Of a stretch of DNA of 64,000 bases, positions 1 to 10,415 are shown in pieces. The translations under genes were made by a program, and so were the position numbers. Within the stretch, counting starts at the first letter, position 1; every line of letters begins with the position of its first letter. The DNA is from Kosakonia sacchari (GTDB lineage: Bacteria; Pseudomonadota; Gammaproteobacteria; Enterobacterales; Enterobacteriaceae): the NCBI GenBank assembly GCA_900109485.1, contig FOAY01000007.1:62001-126000 (forward strand), given 5' to 3'. Below the pieces are notes generated by a model that worked only from the letters and a program-made list of their open reading frames with translations, was not told the DNA's origin and searched no databases.

Positions 1-425
1 TAGCAAACCAGCGGCAGAATGCGCCAGCCGCGCCACTCAAATACCACGCGCTCATTTCCTGCTTCGTAGTGATGGTGCTCTTCGGCCATACGGAACAGAT
101 GGCGCTTATCGTAAAAATGCACTTTGCCTTCCGGCTCAATCAGCAGAAAACGGTTTACCGGCCCGCGGTCGGTTTGCAGCGCGGCGCTGCCCGCAATCAG
201 CGCATTGGTCTGGCGGGCTTTACTTTGCATCCATGCCACCACATCGTCTTGCGGCATGGACTGTTTTGCCGCTTCCATCGCAAAGCCGGTGGTGAACATT
301 TCGGGCAGGACGATGACATCCCGGCCGGTAACGCCCTCCAGTTGGATGTCGAAATGGCGCAGATTCGCAGGCCCATCCATCCAGACTAACGGTTGTTGTA
401 ACAGTGTAATTTTCAAACCAGGCAC
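1..425 (-). CDS. yafV: Omega-amidase YafV (nitrilase family), C-terminus beyond the window
   Basis: Carbon-nitrogen hydrolase of the nitrilase superfamily that, in E. coli, deamidates alpha-ketoglutaramate and alpha-ketosuccinamate in metabolite repair. Only about 141 N-terminal codons lie in the window; the reading frame runs off the left edge. The translation begins VPGLKITLLQQPLVWMDGPA and includes the nitrilase glutamate region (VLPEMF) and the lysine region (YDKRHLF), then reaches WRGWRILPLVC just before the expected catalytic cysteine region. The start is GTG at 425, which aligns with the E. coli methionine; no better ATG is nearby. The neighbour fadE is on the same strand, upstream. 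In E. coli ivy lies between them; here there is no room for it. Identification rests on remembered similarity to E. coli YafV and is strong. Confidence 0.9.
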   Translation of the reverse strand, partial: MPGLKITLLQQPLVWMDGPANLRHFDIQLEGVTGRDVIVLPEMFTTGFAMEAAKQSMPQDDVVAWMQSKARQTNALIAGSAALQTDRGPVNRFLLIEPEGKVHFYDKRHLFRMAEEHHHYEAGNERVVFEWRGWRILPLVC

Positions 426-477
426 AGTGTTGACTCCCCGTAAGACAGCATTTGCACACTGTAGCATGCAAAGACAG

Positions 478-504
478 AAAAAAACCCGCGGTTGCGGGTT
501 TTGG
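478..504 (-). terminator. Rho-independent terminator after fadE
   Basis: Perfect 9-bp stem (481-489 with 494-502) around a 4-base loop. On the minus strand the stem is followed by an uninterrupted T run (complement of 478-484). It lies between the fadE stop and the yafV start, so it should end the fadE transcript. Confidence 0.85.
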
Positions 505-536
505 TAAGGGAAGAATGCTTTCAGGCTATTACCGCA

Positions 537-2984
537 TCAGGCCGCTTCCGGTTTGCGCAGTTTTTCCGGCGCCTTGACCACCGGCTGCGTTGCCAGCGCC
601 TCTGGCGCAAAGTCATCAACGTTGATGCTGCGCAGGCGGCTGACTTCCGCTTTGCTCAGCAGCGCCGCTTCTTCCGCTGTGATCAACCCGCTTGCCAGCG
701 CCTGCTGGGCGAGATCATTGAGGCGGGTAAACGGCAGGTTTTTGCCCAGCGCTTTGCAGATCTTCTGGTGAACCGGATCGGCCGCTATCACATCGACCAG
801 CGCTTCTTCCAGCAGACCTACCGGGTTGTGCTTGCTCGGCGTCAGATATTGACCGCGCCCGATGCGGGAGCGAGTGGCGCTCGGTGTTTGCAGGATCTTC
901 GCCACTTTGTGGTCCAGCTTATCCGACGGCGCGCGGTAATGGCGACCGGTCGGGAAAATCACCAGGCTTAATGCGCCCGCGACGAAGCGGTTCGGGAAGT
1001 TCTCCAGCAGATCGCTCATCGCTTGCTCCGCCTGATACAGCGCATCCTGCACGCTCCAGTGTACCAGCGGCAGATCCGCTTCCTGACGGCCTTCATCGTC
1101 ATAACGTTTCAGTGCGGCAGAGGCGAGGAACAACTGGCTGAGAATATCCCCCAGGCGGGCGGAGATACGCTCGCGGCGTTTCAGGCTGCCGCCCAGCACT
1201 GCCATTGAGACATCAGACAGCAGCGCAAGGTTGGCGCTCAGGCGGTTCAGATGCTGGTAGTAACGTTTGGTGACGTCGCGGGTCGGCGTGGCGCTGGTTA
1301 AACCGCGCGTCAGGCCAAGCCACAGACTGCGCATTTTATTACTGCCGACATGGCCGATGTGTTTAAACAGCAGGTTATCGAAAGCATCCACATCATTATT
1401 CTGCGCGGCGGCCATCTCTTCCAGCACATACGGATGGCAGCGGATCGCGCCCTGGCCGAAGATCATCATGCTGCGGGTCAGGATGTTCGCGCCTTCGACG
1501 GTAATGGCAATCGGTGCGCCCTGGTAGGCTCGTGCCAGGAAGTTGCCTTCGCCGAGCATAATGCCTTTACCGCCGGCGATATCCATCGCATCAATAATGG
1601 ATTGCTGGCCGCGGTGGGTGCAGTGATATTTGACGATAGCGGAAAGCACTGCCGGTTTTTCGCCGAGCATAATGCCGTAGGTGATGAGCGAGGCGGCCGC
1701 ATCCATCACGTAGGCGTTACCGCCGATGCGCGCCAGTGGCTCTTCGATACCTTCCATTTTGCCGATTGGCACTTTGAACTGGCGGCGAATATGGGCGTAA
1801 GCGCCAATCCCCATCGCAACAGATTTCAGGCCGCCGGTGGAGTTAGACGGCAGGGTAATACCGCGACCGACCGACAGACATTCCACCAGCATACGCCAGC
1901 CCTGACCGGCCATTTTCGGCCCGCCAATAATGTAATCAATCGGCACAAAGATATCGTCGCCGCGGGTTGGTCCGTTCTGGAATGGAACGTTCAGCGGGAA
2001 GTGACGACGGCCGATTTCCACGCCCGGCGTTGATGTCGGGATCAGCGCACAGGTGATACCCAACTCTTCTTCGCCGCCCAGCAGTTTTTCCGGATCCGAA
2101 AGTTTAAAGGCCAGGCCGAGTACGGTGGCAATCGGCGCCAGCGTGATATAGCGTTTGTTCCAGCTCAGACGCATGCCGAGCACCTGCTCGCCCTGCCATT
2201 CGCCCATGCAGACCACGCCGGTATCGGGGATCGCGCCCGCATCGGAACCCGCTTCCGGGCTGGTCAGCGCAAAGCAGGGGATCTCCAGGCCACGCGCCAG
2301 GCGCGGCAGATAATGATTTTTTTGCTCTTCCGTGCCGTAGTGTTGCAGCAGTTCGCCAGGGCCTAAAGAGTTCGGCACGCCGACGGTGATGGCAAGAATA
2401 CCTGAGACGCCGGAGAGTTTTTGCAACACGCGGGACTGCGCATAAGCAGAGAATTCCAGCCCGCCATACTCTTTCTTGATGATCATCGCGAAGAAGCGGT
2501 GCTCTTTTAAGAACGCCCACAGCTCCGGCGGCAGATCGGCCATTTCATGAGTGATCTGGAAATCGTTCGCCATGCGGCAGGCTTCTTCCACCGGGCCGTC
2601 GATAAAGGCTTGCTCTTCAGCGGTCAGGCGCGGCTGCGGATAGTTGTGCAGCTTTTTCCAGTCCGGGTTACCGCGAAACAGATCGCCTTCCCACCAGGTT
2701 GTGCCCGCGTCGATCGCTTCTTTTTCGGTACGCGACATTGGCGGCATCACTTTGCGGAAACCGCGAAATACCGGCGCGGAAATCAGTGCTTTACGCATCG
2801 GCGGCAGGTTGAACGGCACCAGAATGATCGCCAGCGGCAACAGCACCCAGATGGACCACAGCCCCATAACGCCCAGCGCGGCAGTCCACGCCAGTAAAAT
2901 CACGCTGCTCAGGAGCAGATTGACCCGGTGATAAAACAGCACACCGAGGAGAACGATTGTTGCGATAAGGCTCAAAATCATCAT
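537..2984 (-). CDS. fadE: Acyl-CoA dehydrogenase FadE
   Basis: FAD-dependent acyl-CoA dehydrogenase that carries out the first oxidation of beta-oxidation, acyl-CoA to trans-2-enoyl-CoA, at the inner membrane. The 815-aa product is one residue longer than I remember for E. coli FadE. Two hydrophobic segments near the N-terminus (about residues 3-20 and 25-50) precede the dehydrogenase fold. The flavin/substrate region contains [14 protein letters not shown] and the C-terminal half carries the DUF1974-type extension. The frame is open further upstream, but the start at 2984 (MMILSLIA) is chosen because it matches E. coli and has AGGGAG eight bases upstream. A FadR-type operator lies just upstream, so repression by FadR and release by long-chain acyl-CoA is likely. 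Divergent from gmhA. Confidence 0.97.
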   Translation of the reverse strand: MMILSLIATIVLLGVLFYHRVNLLLSSVILLAWTAALGVMGLWSIWVLLPLAIILVPFNLPPMRKALISAPVFRGFRKVMPPMSRTEKEAIDAGTTWWEGDLFRGNPDWKKLHNYPQPRLTAEEQAFIDGPVEEACRMANDFQITHEMADLPPELWAFLKEHRFFAMIIKKEYGGLEFSAYAQSRVLQKLSGVSGILAITVGVPNSLGPGELLQHYGTEEQKNHYLPRLARGLEIPCFALTSPEAGSDAGAIPDTGVVCMGEWQGEQVLGMRLSWNKRYITLAPIATVLGLAFKLSDPEKLLGGEEELGITCALIPTSTPGVEIGRRHFPLNVPFQNGPTRGDDIFVPIDYIIGGPKMAGQGWRMLVECLSVGRGITLPSNSTGGLKSVAMGIGAYAHIRRQFKVPIGKMEGIEEPLARIGGNAYVMDAAASLITYGIMLGEKPAVLSAIVKYHCTHRGQQSIIDAMDIAGGKGIMLGEGNFLARAYQGAPIAITVEGANILTRSMMIFGQGAIRCHPYVLEEMAAAQNNDVDAFDNLLFKHIGHVGSNKMRSLWLGLTRGLTSATPTRDVTKRYYQHLNRLSANLALLSDVSMAVLGGSLKRRERISARLGDILSQLFLASAALKRYDDEGRQEADLPLVHWSVQDALYQAEQAMSDLLENFPNRFVAGALSLVIFPTGRHYRAPSDKLDHKVAKILQTPSATRSRIGRGQYLTPSKHNPVGLLEEALVDVIAADPVHQKICKALGKNLPFTRLNDLAQQALASGLITAEEAALLSKAEVSRLRSINVDDFAPEALATQPVVKAPEKLRKPEAA

Positions 2985-3006
2985 AAAAAAAGCTCCCTGT
3001 CTTGTA

Positions 3007-3023
3007 GGAGGTCTGACCACTTG
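3007..3023 (-). promoter_or_regulatory. Probable FadR operator of fadE
   Basis: On the minus strand the site contains TGGTCAGACC, nine of ten matches to the FadR core TGGTCnGACC as I remember it, within a 17-bp element. It sits 20-40 bp upstream of the fadE start. FadR control of fadE is established in E. coli; occupancy here is inferred. Confidence 0.7.
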
Positions 3024-3219
3024 TGATGTTATGGTTGTAGTGGATGAGATTTCTTTTAGCAATGTGTTTACAAAATAATTACAACCTGGTTCACATTGTT
3101 GGGGGGATTTTGCGCACGGAAAACGAAAACGCGCGGGTGCCGTGGCTTTAGCTTCTCGCTCCGGATCCTATCCGGTACACTGCGCAGTGTTATTTACATC
3201 TATGCTGAAGGATATCCTC

Positions 3220-3801
3220 ATGTACCAGGATCTGATTCGTAACGAACTGAACGAAGCGGCGGAAACGCTGGCGAATTTCTTGAAAGATGAAGCCAATATT
3301 CACGCGATTCAGCGCGCGGCGGTGCTGTTGGCGGACAGTTTCAAAGCGGGTGGCAAAGTGTTGTCCTGCGGTAACGGCGGTTCTCACTGCGATGCCATGC
3401 ATTTTGCGGAAGAGTTAACCGGTCGCTACCGTGAAAACCGTCCTGGCTATCCGGCGATTGCTATCTCCGACGTCAGCCATCTCTCCTGCGTAAGCAACGA
3501 CTTCGGTTACGACTATGTCTTCTCCCGCTATGTGGAAGCCGTGGGTCGTGAAGGCGACGTGCTGCTGGGCATTTCCACTTCCGGCAACTCCGGCAACGTG
3601 ATCAAAGCAGTGGCGGCAGCGCGTGAGAAGGGGATGAAAGTCATTACCCTGACCGGTAAAGATGGCGGCAAGATGGCGGGTACCGCGGATGTTGAAATTC
3701 GTGTGCCGCATTTCGGTTATGCTGATCGTATTCAGGAGATCCATATCAAAGTGATTCATATCCTGATTCAACTGATTGAAAAAGAGATGGTTAAGGCGTA
3801 G
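3220..3801 (+). CDS. gmhA: Sedoheptulose 7-phosphate isomerase GmhA (LpcA)
   Basis: Converts sedoheptulose 7-phosphate to D-glycero-D-manno-heptose 7-phosphate, the first step of ADP-heptose synthesis for the LPS inner core; cytosolic homotetramer. The 193-aa product is a single SIS domain, with the phosphate-sugar loop [11 protein letters not shown] (about 50-60), the serine-rich loop ISTSGNSG and the two residues known to be catalytic in the family, Glu65 and His180, both present. The ATG at 3220 is chosen over an upstream in-frame start because it gives the E. coli N-terminus [10 protein letters not shown] and has AAGGAT upstream. Stands alone between divergent fadE and co-directional yafJ. 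Confidence 0.97.
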   Translation: MYQDLIRNELNEAAETLANFLKDEANIHAIQRAAVLLADSFKAGGKVLSCGNGGSHCDAMHFAEELTGRYRENRPGYPAIAISDVSHLSCVSNDFGYDYVFSRYVEAVGREGDVLLGISTSGNSGNVIKAVAAAREKGMKVITLTGKDGGKMAGTADVEIRVPHFGYADRIQEIHIKVIHILIQLIEKEMVKA

Positions 3802-3889
3802 GGAAGGCTATTTTATTTGCCATTTTGAACCTGGGCAGTGCTCCGCGCTGTCCGTGTTCAAACTGGCTGCAACAATTACGCCTTCCCAG
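3802..3889 (+). other. gmhA-yafJ spacer with an 8-bp inverted repeat
   Basis: GGGAAGGC at 3802-3809 and its exact complement GCCTTCCC at 3882-3889 bracket most of the spacer between gmhA and yafJ. They could pair in the transcript as a long-range stem. No convincing U-tailed terminator was seen here, so yafJ may be reached by read-through from gmhA. Confidence 0.3.
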
Positions 3890-3914
3890 AATTAAGGCGT
3901 TTTTGGGGGTGAGT

Positions 3915-4682
3915 ATGTGCGAACTGCTCGGTATGAGCGCCAATGTGCCGACCGATATCTGTTTTAGTTTTACCGGGCTTGTCCAGCGCGGTGGTGGAAC
4001 CGGGCCGCATAAAGACGGCTGGGGCATCACTTTTTATGAGGGCAAGGGCTGTCGCACGTTCAAAGATCCGCAACCGAGTTTTAACTCCCCGATCGCGAAG
4101 CTGGTGCAGGACTATCCGATCAAGTCCCGCTCGGTAGTGGCGCATATTCGCCAGGCCAACCGTGGCGAAGTAGCGCTGGAAAATACCCATCCGTTTACCC
4201 GCGAGCTGTGGGGGCGCAACTGGACTTACGCACACAACGGTCAGTTGAGCGGCTATAAGTCGCTGGAGACCGGCAATTTTCGCCCGGTTGGCGAAACCGA
4301 CAGTGAAAAAGCGTTCTGCTGGTTGCTGCATAAGCTTACGGAACGTTATCCGCGTACGCCGGGTAATATGACGGCGGTGTTTAAGTACATTGCCTCGCTG
4401 GCAACGCAACTGCGCGAGAAGGGCGTTTTCAATATGTTGTTATCGGACGGGCGCTACGTGATGGCGTTCTGCTCGACAAATCTGTTCTGGATCACCCGCC
4501 GTGCGCCGTTTGGCGTGGCGAAGCTGCTGGATCAGGACGTTGAGATTGATTTTCAGCGGGAAACCACACCAAACGATGTGGTTACCGTGATTGCCACCCA
4601 GCCGTTAACCGGCAACGAAACCTGGCAAAAGATTATGCCAGGCGAGTGGGCGTTATTTTGTCTGGGGGAGCGTGTAGTTTGA
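3915..4682 (+). CDS. yafJ: Class II glutamine amidotransferase YafJ
   Basis: A 255-aa Ntn-type glutamine amidotransferase (GATase type 2) whose physiological acceptor is unknown. The N-terminal nucleophile is Cys2, exposed by removal of Met1 (MCELLGM). The fold includes the glutamine-binding region AHIRQANRG and the AHNGQL motif. The ATG at 3915 is chosen because only it places cysteine at position 2 and because GGGGGTGA precedes it; 30 upstream in-frame codons are not coding. The 3' end overlaps convergent yafK by 30 bases. Very close to E. coli YafJ in length and sequence. Confidence 0.95.
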   Translation: MCELLGMSANVPTDICFSFTGLVQRGGGTGPHKDGWGITFYEGKGCRTFKDPQPSFNSPIAKLVQDYPIKSRSVVAHIRQANRGEVALENTHPFTRELWGRNWTYAHNGQLSGYKSLETGNFRPVGETDSEKAFCWLLHKLTERYPRTPGNMTAVFKYIASLATQLREKGVFNMLLSDGRYVMAFCSTNLFWITRRAPFGVAKLLDQDVEIDFQRETTPNDVVTVIATQPLTGNETWQKIMPGEWALFCLGERVV

Positions 4683-5390
4683 CGCCAGCTGTGGCTGAAC
4701 GGCGGTGTTCAGCGGCTTGTTGACGACATAGCGACCATCCACAACCGAGACAACCGGCGGCTGGTGGGTGGTGGCAAAATAGTCGTAACCCGGCTTCAGT
4801 TGTTTCCAGAAATCCGCATAGGTCGAATATTTGTGACGCAGCATATTGGCGTCGGTCATGCGGAACGGATAGATGCTCAACTGCACGTTCGGCTGCCCAA
4901 AGACCAGCGCGGCGGTCACAAACTGGAAGATCTCATCAATGTTCGAATCCGTCATGGCATAGCAGCCAATCGAGACGCAGGCGCCGTGGATCATCAGGTA
5001 CTTGCCTTCGTAGCCGTGGGCGCGGTCATAGGTATTCGGAAAACCAATGTTGATCGCTTTGTAGAAGCGGCTGTCCGGCTTCAACTGATTACGCTGAATG
5101 GAGTAAAACCCTTCCGGGCTTTTAAAATCGCCCTGGCGCTGTTTCGGGCCCAGACCGCCGGAGTAATTGCAGATTTTATAACTGTCGAGCAGTTGGTATT
5201 GCTCGCCCATTTTGACGTAGAGATCAAGGGTGCGCTCTTCTTTGAAGATTTGGATATAAACCGGCGACCCCATTAACTGCTGCTTATATTCTTTGCTTAC
5301 CGGCGTAATTGAACTGTTGCTGCCCATTAAGCCAGCGAACGAGACGCACGGGATCAGAAGCATCGCAATAAATAATGCGATTTTGCGCAT
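4653..5390 (-). CDS. yafK: L,D-transpeptidase-fold murein amidase YafK (DpaA/LdtF)
   Basis: Periplasmic YkuD-fold enzyme. The E. coli counterpart (DpaA/LdtF) detaches Braun's lipoprotein from peptidoglycan rather than making cross-links. The 245-aa product has a signal peptide ([19 protein letters not shown], cleavage near residue 19) and the catalytic motif [13 protein letters not shown] with His135 and Cys143. The start at 5390 is chosen because it opens the signal peptide; the 30 upstream codons do not look coding. Convergent with yafJ, with overlapping ends. Divergent from dinB, which is about 350 bases away. Confidence 0.95.
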   Translation of the reverse strand: MRKIALFIAMLLIPCVSFAGLMGSNSSITPVSKEYKQQLMGSPVYIQIFKEERTLDLYVKMGEQYQLLDSYKICNYSGGLGPKQRQGDFKSPEGFYSIQRNQLKPDSRFYKAINIGFPNTYDRAHGYEGKYLMIHGACVSIGCYAMTDSNIDEIFQFVTAALVFGQPNVQLSIYPFRMTDANMLRHKYSTYADFWKQLKPGYDYFATTHQPPVVSVVDGRYVVNKPLNTAVQPQLASNYTLPQTK

Positions 5391-5704
5391 ACAACTTGTT
5401 TCCTTGATAAAGCGAATACCACATTGCCAGGACGGCAAAAGATGCCCAAAATTCAGACTAATCTGTTTCGGAGCGCCCACATTAGCATTACGGCATTTTT
5501 TCGCAAGCCAGAATAGAGTTCATCCTTCACGCTTCATCTTTTTTTGGCGATATTTCCACCATTGCGCAAATTGTGTTCTGTTTTGCGTTTCAAATACCTG
5601 GCCGTTTAGCTGGTGGTTATTATGAAACTAAAACGGCAGAAGTAACTATCAAATTACCCTCTTTTCGGCGGTTTTACGCACTGGCTTCTCATTTCAATGG
5701 AATG
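5391..5704. other. yafK-dinB divergent intergenic region
   Basis: About 310 bases upstream of yafK with no supported gene. Apart from the dinB control region at its right end (LexA box at 5705-5724) I see no repeat, hairpin or gene. It presumably holds the yafK promoter. The open frames here encode no recognisable protein. Confidence 0.5.
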
Positions 5705-5724
5705 TGCTGTATACTTATCCAGTG
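5705..5724 (+). promoter_or_regulatory. LexA (SOS) box of dinB
   Basis: TGCTGTATACTTATCCAGTG contains the exact CTG-N10-CAG spacing of the LexA operator, with an AT-rich spacer, 19 bases upstream of the dinB start. DNA-damage induction of dinB through LexA is established in enterobacteria. Confidence 0.9.
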
Positions 5725-5742
5725 TTCTGTGAGGGCGTACGC

Positions 5743-6798
5743 ATGCGCAAAATCATACATGTCGATATGGATTGCTTTTTCGCTGCGGTCGAGATGCGCG
5801 ATAACCCCGCCCTGCGCGACATCCCCCTTGCCATTGGCGGCAGCCGCGTTAAGCGTGGCGTTATCAGCACCGCCAATTATCCGGCGCGTAAATTTGGCGT
5901 GCGCAGCGCAATGCCCACGGCAATGGCGCTGAAACTTTGTCCTCACCTTACTCTGCTGCCCGGCCGTTTTGATGCTTATAAAGAAGCGTCAAATCAGATC
6001 CGCGAGATCTTTTCCCGCTACACGACGTTGATTGAACCGCTTTCGCTGGATGAAGCCTACCTGGATGTTACCGATAGCCCGCACTGCCACGGCTCAGCGA
6101 CGCTGATGGCGCAGGAGATCCGCCAGACTATTTTTAATGAAACGCAGCTGACGGCTTCGGCGGGCGTGGCGCCGGTAAAGTTTCTCGCCAAAATTGCCTC
6201 CGATCTCAATAAACCCAACGGCCAGTACGTGATCACGCCAGCGGATGTTCCGCAATTTCTCCGCACGCTGCCGCTAAGCAAGATCCCGGGCGTCGGCAAA
6301 GTGTCGGCGGCAAAACTGGAAACGCTGGGGCTGCGCACCTGTGAAGACGTGCAGCGCAGCGATCTGGCGATGCTGCTTAAACGCTTTGGTAAATTTGGCC
6401 GTATTTTGTGGGAGCGCAGCCAGGGCATTGATGAGCGGGAAATCAGTAGCGAGCGGTTACGTAAATCCGTCGGTGTGGAGCGCACGTTGGCAGACGATAT
6501 TCACCACTGGGAAGAGTGCGAAGCGATTATTGAGCATTTATACCCGGAGCTGGAGCGACGGCTGGCAAAAGTGAAGCCGGATCTGCTGATTGCCCGCCAG
6601 GGCGTAAAGCTGAAGTTTAATGACTTTCAGCTCACCACCCAGGAACATGTCTGGCCGCGCTTAAATAAAGAGGATCTGCTGGCAACGGCGCGGAAAACGT
6701 GGGATGAGCGTCGCGGCGGGCGCGGTGTGCGGCTGGTAGGGCTGCATGTGACGTTGCTGGATCCGCAACTGGAGCGGCAACTGGTGCTGGGGTTATAA
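5743..6798 (+). CDS. dinB: DNA polymerase IV (DinB)
   Basis: Y-family translesion polymerase, induced in the SOS response. The 351-aa protein equals E. coli Pol IV in length. Asp8 (in HVDMDCFF) and Asp103-Glu104 (in LSLDEAYLD) supply the metal ligands; Phe13 is the steric gate; the last residues QLVLGL are the beta-clamp-binding peptide. The helix-hairpin-helix ([13 protein letters not shown]) lies around 180. The ATG at 5743 has GAGGG upstream and matches the E. coli start; an upstream GTG would overlap the LexA box and is rejected. The E. coli downstream genes yafNOP are missing, so dinB is monocistronic here and faces pepD. Confidence 0.97.
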   Translation: MRKIIHVDMDCFFAAVEMRDNPALRDIPLAIGGSRVKRGVISTANYPARKFGVRSAMPTAMALKLCPHLTLLPGRFDAYKEASNQIREIFSRYTTLIEPLSLDEAYLDVTDSPHCHGSATLMAQEIRQTIFNETQLTASAGVAPVKFLAKIASDLNKPNGQYVITPADVPQFLRTLPLSKIPGVGKVSAAKLETLGLRTCEDVQRSDLAMLLKRFGKFGRILWERSQGIDEREISSERLRKSVGVERTLADDIHHWEECEAIIEHLYPELERRLAKVKPDLLIARQGVKLKFNDFQLTTQEHVWPRLNKEDLLATARKTWDERRGGRGVRLVGLHVTLLDPQLERQLVLGL

Positions 6799-6803
6799 GT
6801 GAA

Positions 6804-6827
6804 TGTCCGCGCCGGGCGGCGCGGACA
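6804..6827. terminator. Hairpin between convergent dinB and pepD
   Basis: Perfect 10-bp GC-rich stem (6804-6813 with 6818-6827) with a GGGC loop, exactly between the two stop codons. Neither side has a good T tract, so it is a weak bidirectional terminator or transcript-end stabiliser. Confidence 0.6.
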
Positions 6828-6833
6828 GCGGGC

Positions 6834-8291
6834 TTATTTCGCCGGAATAGCTTTCAGCAGCTCGGTCAGCAGCGTCCAGTAGTGGCCCACGCTTTCGATA
6901 TGCACTTGCTCATCCGGAGAGTGCGGGCCGGTAATGGTTGGCCCAATGGAGACCATGTCCATGTTCGGGTACGGTTTTTTGAACAGACCGCACTCCAGAC
7001 CTGCGTGGATCACCTGAATGTTCGGCGTTTTGTTGAACAAACGCTGATAAGTCTCACGCACCAGCGCCATGACCGGCGAATGCGCGTCTGGCTGCCAGCC
7101 CGGGTAGCCGCCTTTCGGCGCCGTTTTCGCGCCAGCCAGCGCGCCCAGCGATTCCAGCATGCTCACCACGTAATCTTTACCGCTATCGACCAGCGAACGG
7201 ATCAGGCAGATGATTTCCGCGCTGTCGTCCTGCAGGGTAACTACGCCGACGTTCAGCGAGGTTTCAACCACGCCTTTTGCCACGTCAGAGTTACGAATGA
7301 CGCCATTTGGCGTGGCGTTCAGCAGGCGAACAAACGTGTCGCGGGAAGCGGTGGTCAGCGCGGCTTTGTCGCTGCTTGCGCTTTCCAGCAGCACCACCAG
7401 GTTCTTCTCTTTCATCTCCAGCTCGTTTTTCAGGATTGCCTGGTACGTGCTGGCCAGCGTTTTGAGCTGCGCGGCGTTAGCGGCCGGAACAGCAACTACG
7501 GCAATCGCTTCGCGCGGGATCGCGTTGCGCAGGGTGCCGCCGGTAAAATCGAGCAGACGCAGATCCAGTTCCGCCGCGTGTCCAGCCAGGAAGCGCGCCA
7601 GCAGTTTGTTGGCGTTGCCCAGACCGACATGAATTTCCGCGCCGGAGTGGCCGCCTTTCAGGCCTTTCAGCGTCAGTTTGAAGGTTTCATAACCGGCCGG
7701 TACGGCTTCGCGGGTCAGAGGCAGGGTGGTGATAAAATCGATCCCGCCCGCGCAGCCCATGTAGATTTCACCCTCTTCTTCAGAGTCGGTATTAATCAGA
7801 ATGTCTGCCTGCAACCAGTTGGCCTGCAAACCAAACGCGCCGTCCATACCCGCTTCTTCGGTCATGGTCAGCAGCACTTCCAGCGGGCCATGTTCTACGG
7901 TGGAATCGGCCAGCACGGCCAGCGCAGAGGCCATACCGATGCCGTTATCCGCGCCGAGCGTGGTGCCGCGCGCTTTAACCCATTCGCCATCGATATAAGG
8001 GCGAATCGGATCGGTGGTGAAGTCGTGAACGGTGTCGTTATTTTTCTGCGGCACCATGTCCAGGTGCGCCTGCAATACGACCGGCTTGCGATTTTCCATG
8101 CCGGCGGTGGCCGGTTTGCGGATCAGAATGTTACCTACCTGGTCGCGCTCTGCGTGGAGACCTTTTTCCTTCGCCCAGCCCATAATATGTTCGGCGAGTT
8201 GTTCTTCATGGTAGGACGGGTGCGGAATAGAACAGATTTTGGCAAAAATATCCCACAGCGGTTGTGGCGATAGTTGAGACAGTTCAGACAC
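6834..8291 (-). CDS. pepD: Cytosol dipeptidase PepD (peptidase D, aminoacyl-histidine dipeptidase)
   Basis: Zinc-dependent M20-family dipeptidase that cleaves unblocked dipeptides, including carnosine-type Xaa-His. The 485-aa product is the same length as E. coli PepD. Metal-site motifs are visible: HLDMVPQ, TLGADNGIG, the catalytic TEEAGMDG pair, NTDSEEEG, and the C-terminal EQVHIESVGHYW. A lid/dimerisation insert lies at about 190-400. Convergent with dinB, divergent from gpt. GGAGACTC lies just upstream of the start at 8291. Confidence 0.97.
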   Translation of the reverse strand: MSELSQLSPQPLWDIFAKICSIPHPSYHEEQLAEHIMGWAKEKGLHAERDQVGNILIRKPATAGMENRKPVVLQAHLDMVPQKNNDTVHDFTTDPIRPYIDGEWVKARGTTLGADNGIGMASALAVLADSTVEHGPLEVLLTMTEEAGMDGAFGLQANWLQADILINTDSEEEGEIYMGCAGGIDFITTLPLTREAVPAGYETFKLTLKGLKGGHSGAEIHVGLGNANKLLARFLAGHAAELDLRLLDFTGGTLRNAIPREAIAVVAVPAANAAQLKTLASTYQAILKNELEMKEKNLVVLLESASSDKAALTTASRDTFVRLLNATPNGVIRNSDVAKGVVETSLNVGVVTLQDDSAEIICLIRSLVDSGKDYVVSMLESLGALAGAKTAPKGGYPGWQPDAHSPVMALVRETYQRLFNKTPNIQVIHAGLECGLFKKPYPNMDMVSIGPTITGPHSPDEQVHIESVGHYWTLLTELLKAIPAK

Positions 8292-8549
8292 GATGAGTCT
8301 CCTTACAAAGAGCCTGCGAAACTTACCTTGCAGGTCACAGGGTTAAATAAACGGGCATCGCAAGAGCGCCTTGCGAGATGGCGTTGAGAATAACACTTTC
8401 TTGCCAGACTGCGAGCCTGTAAACGTGGAAAAAGCGCCGCTAATGCCGGGTAATACTGGTTTTTAGTGCCGCAGATCTCTATAATCTCGCGCAACCTATT
8501 TTCCCCTGGAATACTTTTAAGCCGTAAAACACGGGCTGGGACACTTCAC

Positions 8550-9008
8550 ATGAGCGAAAAATACGTCGTCACCTGGGACATGTTGCAGATTCACGCACGC
8601 AAACTGGCCGCCCGACTGATGCCTTCAGAACAATGGAAAGGCATTATCGCCGTAAGCCGCGGCGGTCTGGTACCGGGCGCATTACTGGCACGTGAGTTGG
8701 GCATTCGTCATGTTGATACCGTTTGCATCTCCAGCTATGACCACGATAACCAGCGCGAACTGACCGTGCTGAAACGTGCGGAAGGCGATGGTGAAGGCTT
8801 TATCGTGATTGACGATCTGGTCGACACCGGCGGTACTGCGGTAGCGATTCGTGAAATGTATCCGAAAGCGCACTTCGTCACCATCTTCGCCAAACCGGCA
8901 GGTCGCCCGCTGGTTGACGATTATGTTATTGATATCCCTCAGGATACCTGGATTGAACAGCCGTGGGATATGGGCGTGGTTTTCGTTCCGCCGATCAGCG
9001 GCCGCTAA
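8550..9008 (+). CDS. gpt: Xanthine-guanine phosphoribosyltransferase Gpt
   Basis: Salvages guanine and xanthine (hypoxanthine poorly) to their mononucleotides with PRPP; membrane-associated homotetramer. The 152-aa product has the PRPP-binding motif [13 protein letters not shown] (about 84-96) and the base-binding C-terminal region [12 protein letters not shown]. The start at 8550 gives [12 protein letters not shown] as in E. coli, with GGGACA upstream; 28 upstream in-frame codons are rejected. Divergent from pepD. A strong terminator follows, so it appears monocistronic. Confidence 0.97.
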   Translation: MSEKYVVTWDMLQIHARKLAARLMPSEQWKGIIAVSRGGLVPGALLARELGIRHVDTVCISSYDHDNQRELTVLKRAEGDGEGFIVIDDLVDTGGTAVAIREMYPKAHFVTIFAKPAGRPLVDDYVIDIPQDTWIEQPWDMGVVFVPPISGR

Positions 9009-9026
9009 TCCCCCGCACGTTCTGCT

Positions 9027-9058
9027 AACGCCCGGTTCTACCGGGCGTTGTTCATTTT
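9027..9058 (+). terminator. Rho-independent terminator after gpt
   Basis: Perfect 9-bp stem, AACGCCCGG (9027-9035) with CCGGGCGTT (9041-9049), 5-base loop, followed by a T-rich tail (TGTTCATTTTG). Confidence 0.8.
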
Positions 9059-9113
9059 GTAGCACCTCAGGTTACAATAACCTCCAGTGATAGATACATG
9101 GAGGCTGCGCGCG

Positions 9114-10358
9114 ATGACACAAGCCAATCTTAGTGAAACCCTGTTCAAACCCCGTTTCAAGCATCCGGAAACGTCAACGCTGGTACGTCGGTTCAACGCT
9201 GGCACGCAGCCGCAGATCTTATCAACGCTGGATGGTAAAAACGTCCCGCACTGGTATCGCATGCTTAACCGCTTAATGTGGATTTGGCGCGGTATTGATG
9301 CCCGTGAGATCCTCGAAGTGCAGTCGCGCATTGTGATAAGCCAGGCCGAGCACACCGATCCGGAACTGTACGATACGGTGGTGGGTTACCGCAGCGGTAA
9401 CTGGATCTACGAATGGTCCACGCAGGCGATGCTCTGGCAGCAAAAGGCGATGCAGGAGCAGGAAGCGGTGCAGAGCGGTCGCCACTGGCTGCGTGCCTCC
9501 AGCCTATACAGCCTGGCGGCTTATCCGCACATCAAAGGCGATGTGCTGGCTGAGCAGGCGCAGGCGTTGGCGAATCGTGCCTATGAAGAGGCAGCGCAGC
9601 GCTTGCCTGGGGCGCTCAAAGAGATGCAGTTCAGCATTCCGGGCGGTTCGCCGGTGACCGGCTTTTTGCATATGCCGCCTGGCGACGGTCCTTTCCCTAC
9701 GGTATTAATGTGCGGCGGGCTGGATGGCCTGCAAATCGATTACTACACCCTCTATGAGCGTTACTTCGCTCCGCAGGGGATGGCGATGTTGACGCTGGAT
9801 ATGCCTTCTGTCGGCTTTTCGTCGAAATGGAAATTAACCCAGGATTCGAGCCTGCTGCATCAGCACGTTTTGAAAGCGCTGCCGAATATTCCGTGGGTCG
9901 ATCATACGCGGGTCGCGGCGTTTGGCTTCCGTTTTGGCGCAAACGTAGCGGTACGCCTGGCTTATCTGGAAGCACCGCGCCTGAAAGCGGTGGCGTGTCT
10001 GGGGCCGGTGGTGCATGCGCTGCTTAACGAGCCGTTACGCCAGGGGCGGGTGCCGGAAATGTATCTTGATGTGCTGGCCAGCCGTCTGGGGATGCATGAT
10101 GCTTCCGATGAAGCGCTGCGCGTTGAGTTGAACCGTTACTCCCTGAAAACTCAGGGCCTGCTCGGACGGCGTTGCCCAACGCCGATGCTTTCCGGCTTCT
10201 GGCAAAACGATCCGTTCAGCCCGGAAGAGGAGTCACGTTTAATCAGTACGTCATCGAGTGCGGGCAAACTGTTGGAGATCCCCTTTAATCCGGTCTATCG
10301 CAATTTTGATAAGGCGCTGGAGCAAATCACCGGATGGATCAACCATCATTTCCGTTAA
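9114..10358 (+). CDS. frsA: FrsA (fermentation-respiration switch protein), alpha/beta-hydrolase fold
   Basis: The 414-aa product matches E. coli FrsA (YafA), an alpha/beta-hydrolase-fold protein reported to bind dephosphorylated IIA-Glc of the PTS and shift metabolism towards fermentation; its enzymatic activity is debated. The nucleophile elbow reads GFRFG, so the usual Ser is replaced by Arg, as in E. coli. The N-terminal third is helical and the hydrolase core starts near residue 180 ([20 protein letters not shown]). The ATG at 9114 with GGAGG upstream is chosen over an upstream in-frame start at 9087. It sits upstream of crl with a 57-base gap. Confidence 0.95.
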   Translation: MTQANLSETLFKPRFKHPETSTLVRRFNAGTQPQILSTLDGKNVPHWYRMLNRLMWIWRGIDAREILEVQSRIVISQAEHTDPELYDTVVGYRSGNWIYEWSTQAMLWQQKAMQEQEAVQSGRHWLRASSLYSLAAYPHIKGDVLAEQAQALANRAYEEAAQRLPGALKEMQFSIPGGSPVTGFLHMPPGDGPFPTVLMCGGLDGLQIDYYTLYERYFAPQGMAMLTLDMPSVGFSSKWKLTQDSSLLHQHVLKALPNIPWVDHTRVAAFGFRFGANVAVRLAYLEAPRLKAVACLGPVVHALLNEPLRQGRVPEMYLDVLASRLGMHDASDEALRVELNRYSLKTQGLLGRRCPTPMLSGFWQNDPFSPEEESRLISTSSSAGKLLEIPFNPVYRNFDKALEQITGWINHHFR

Positions 10359-10415
10359 TAGATTGATAAATTCTATTGATTTGGTAAAACAGTTGCTTCA
10401 CAAAAGGAGATCGCA

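Noticed and set aside
69..507. Plus-strand open frames of 106 and 127 aa at the left edge
   Set aside because: They are antisense to yafV, whose minus-strand translation is clearly recognisable.
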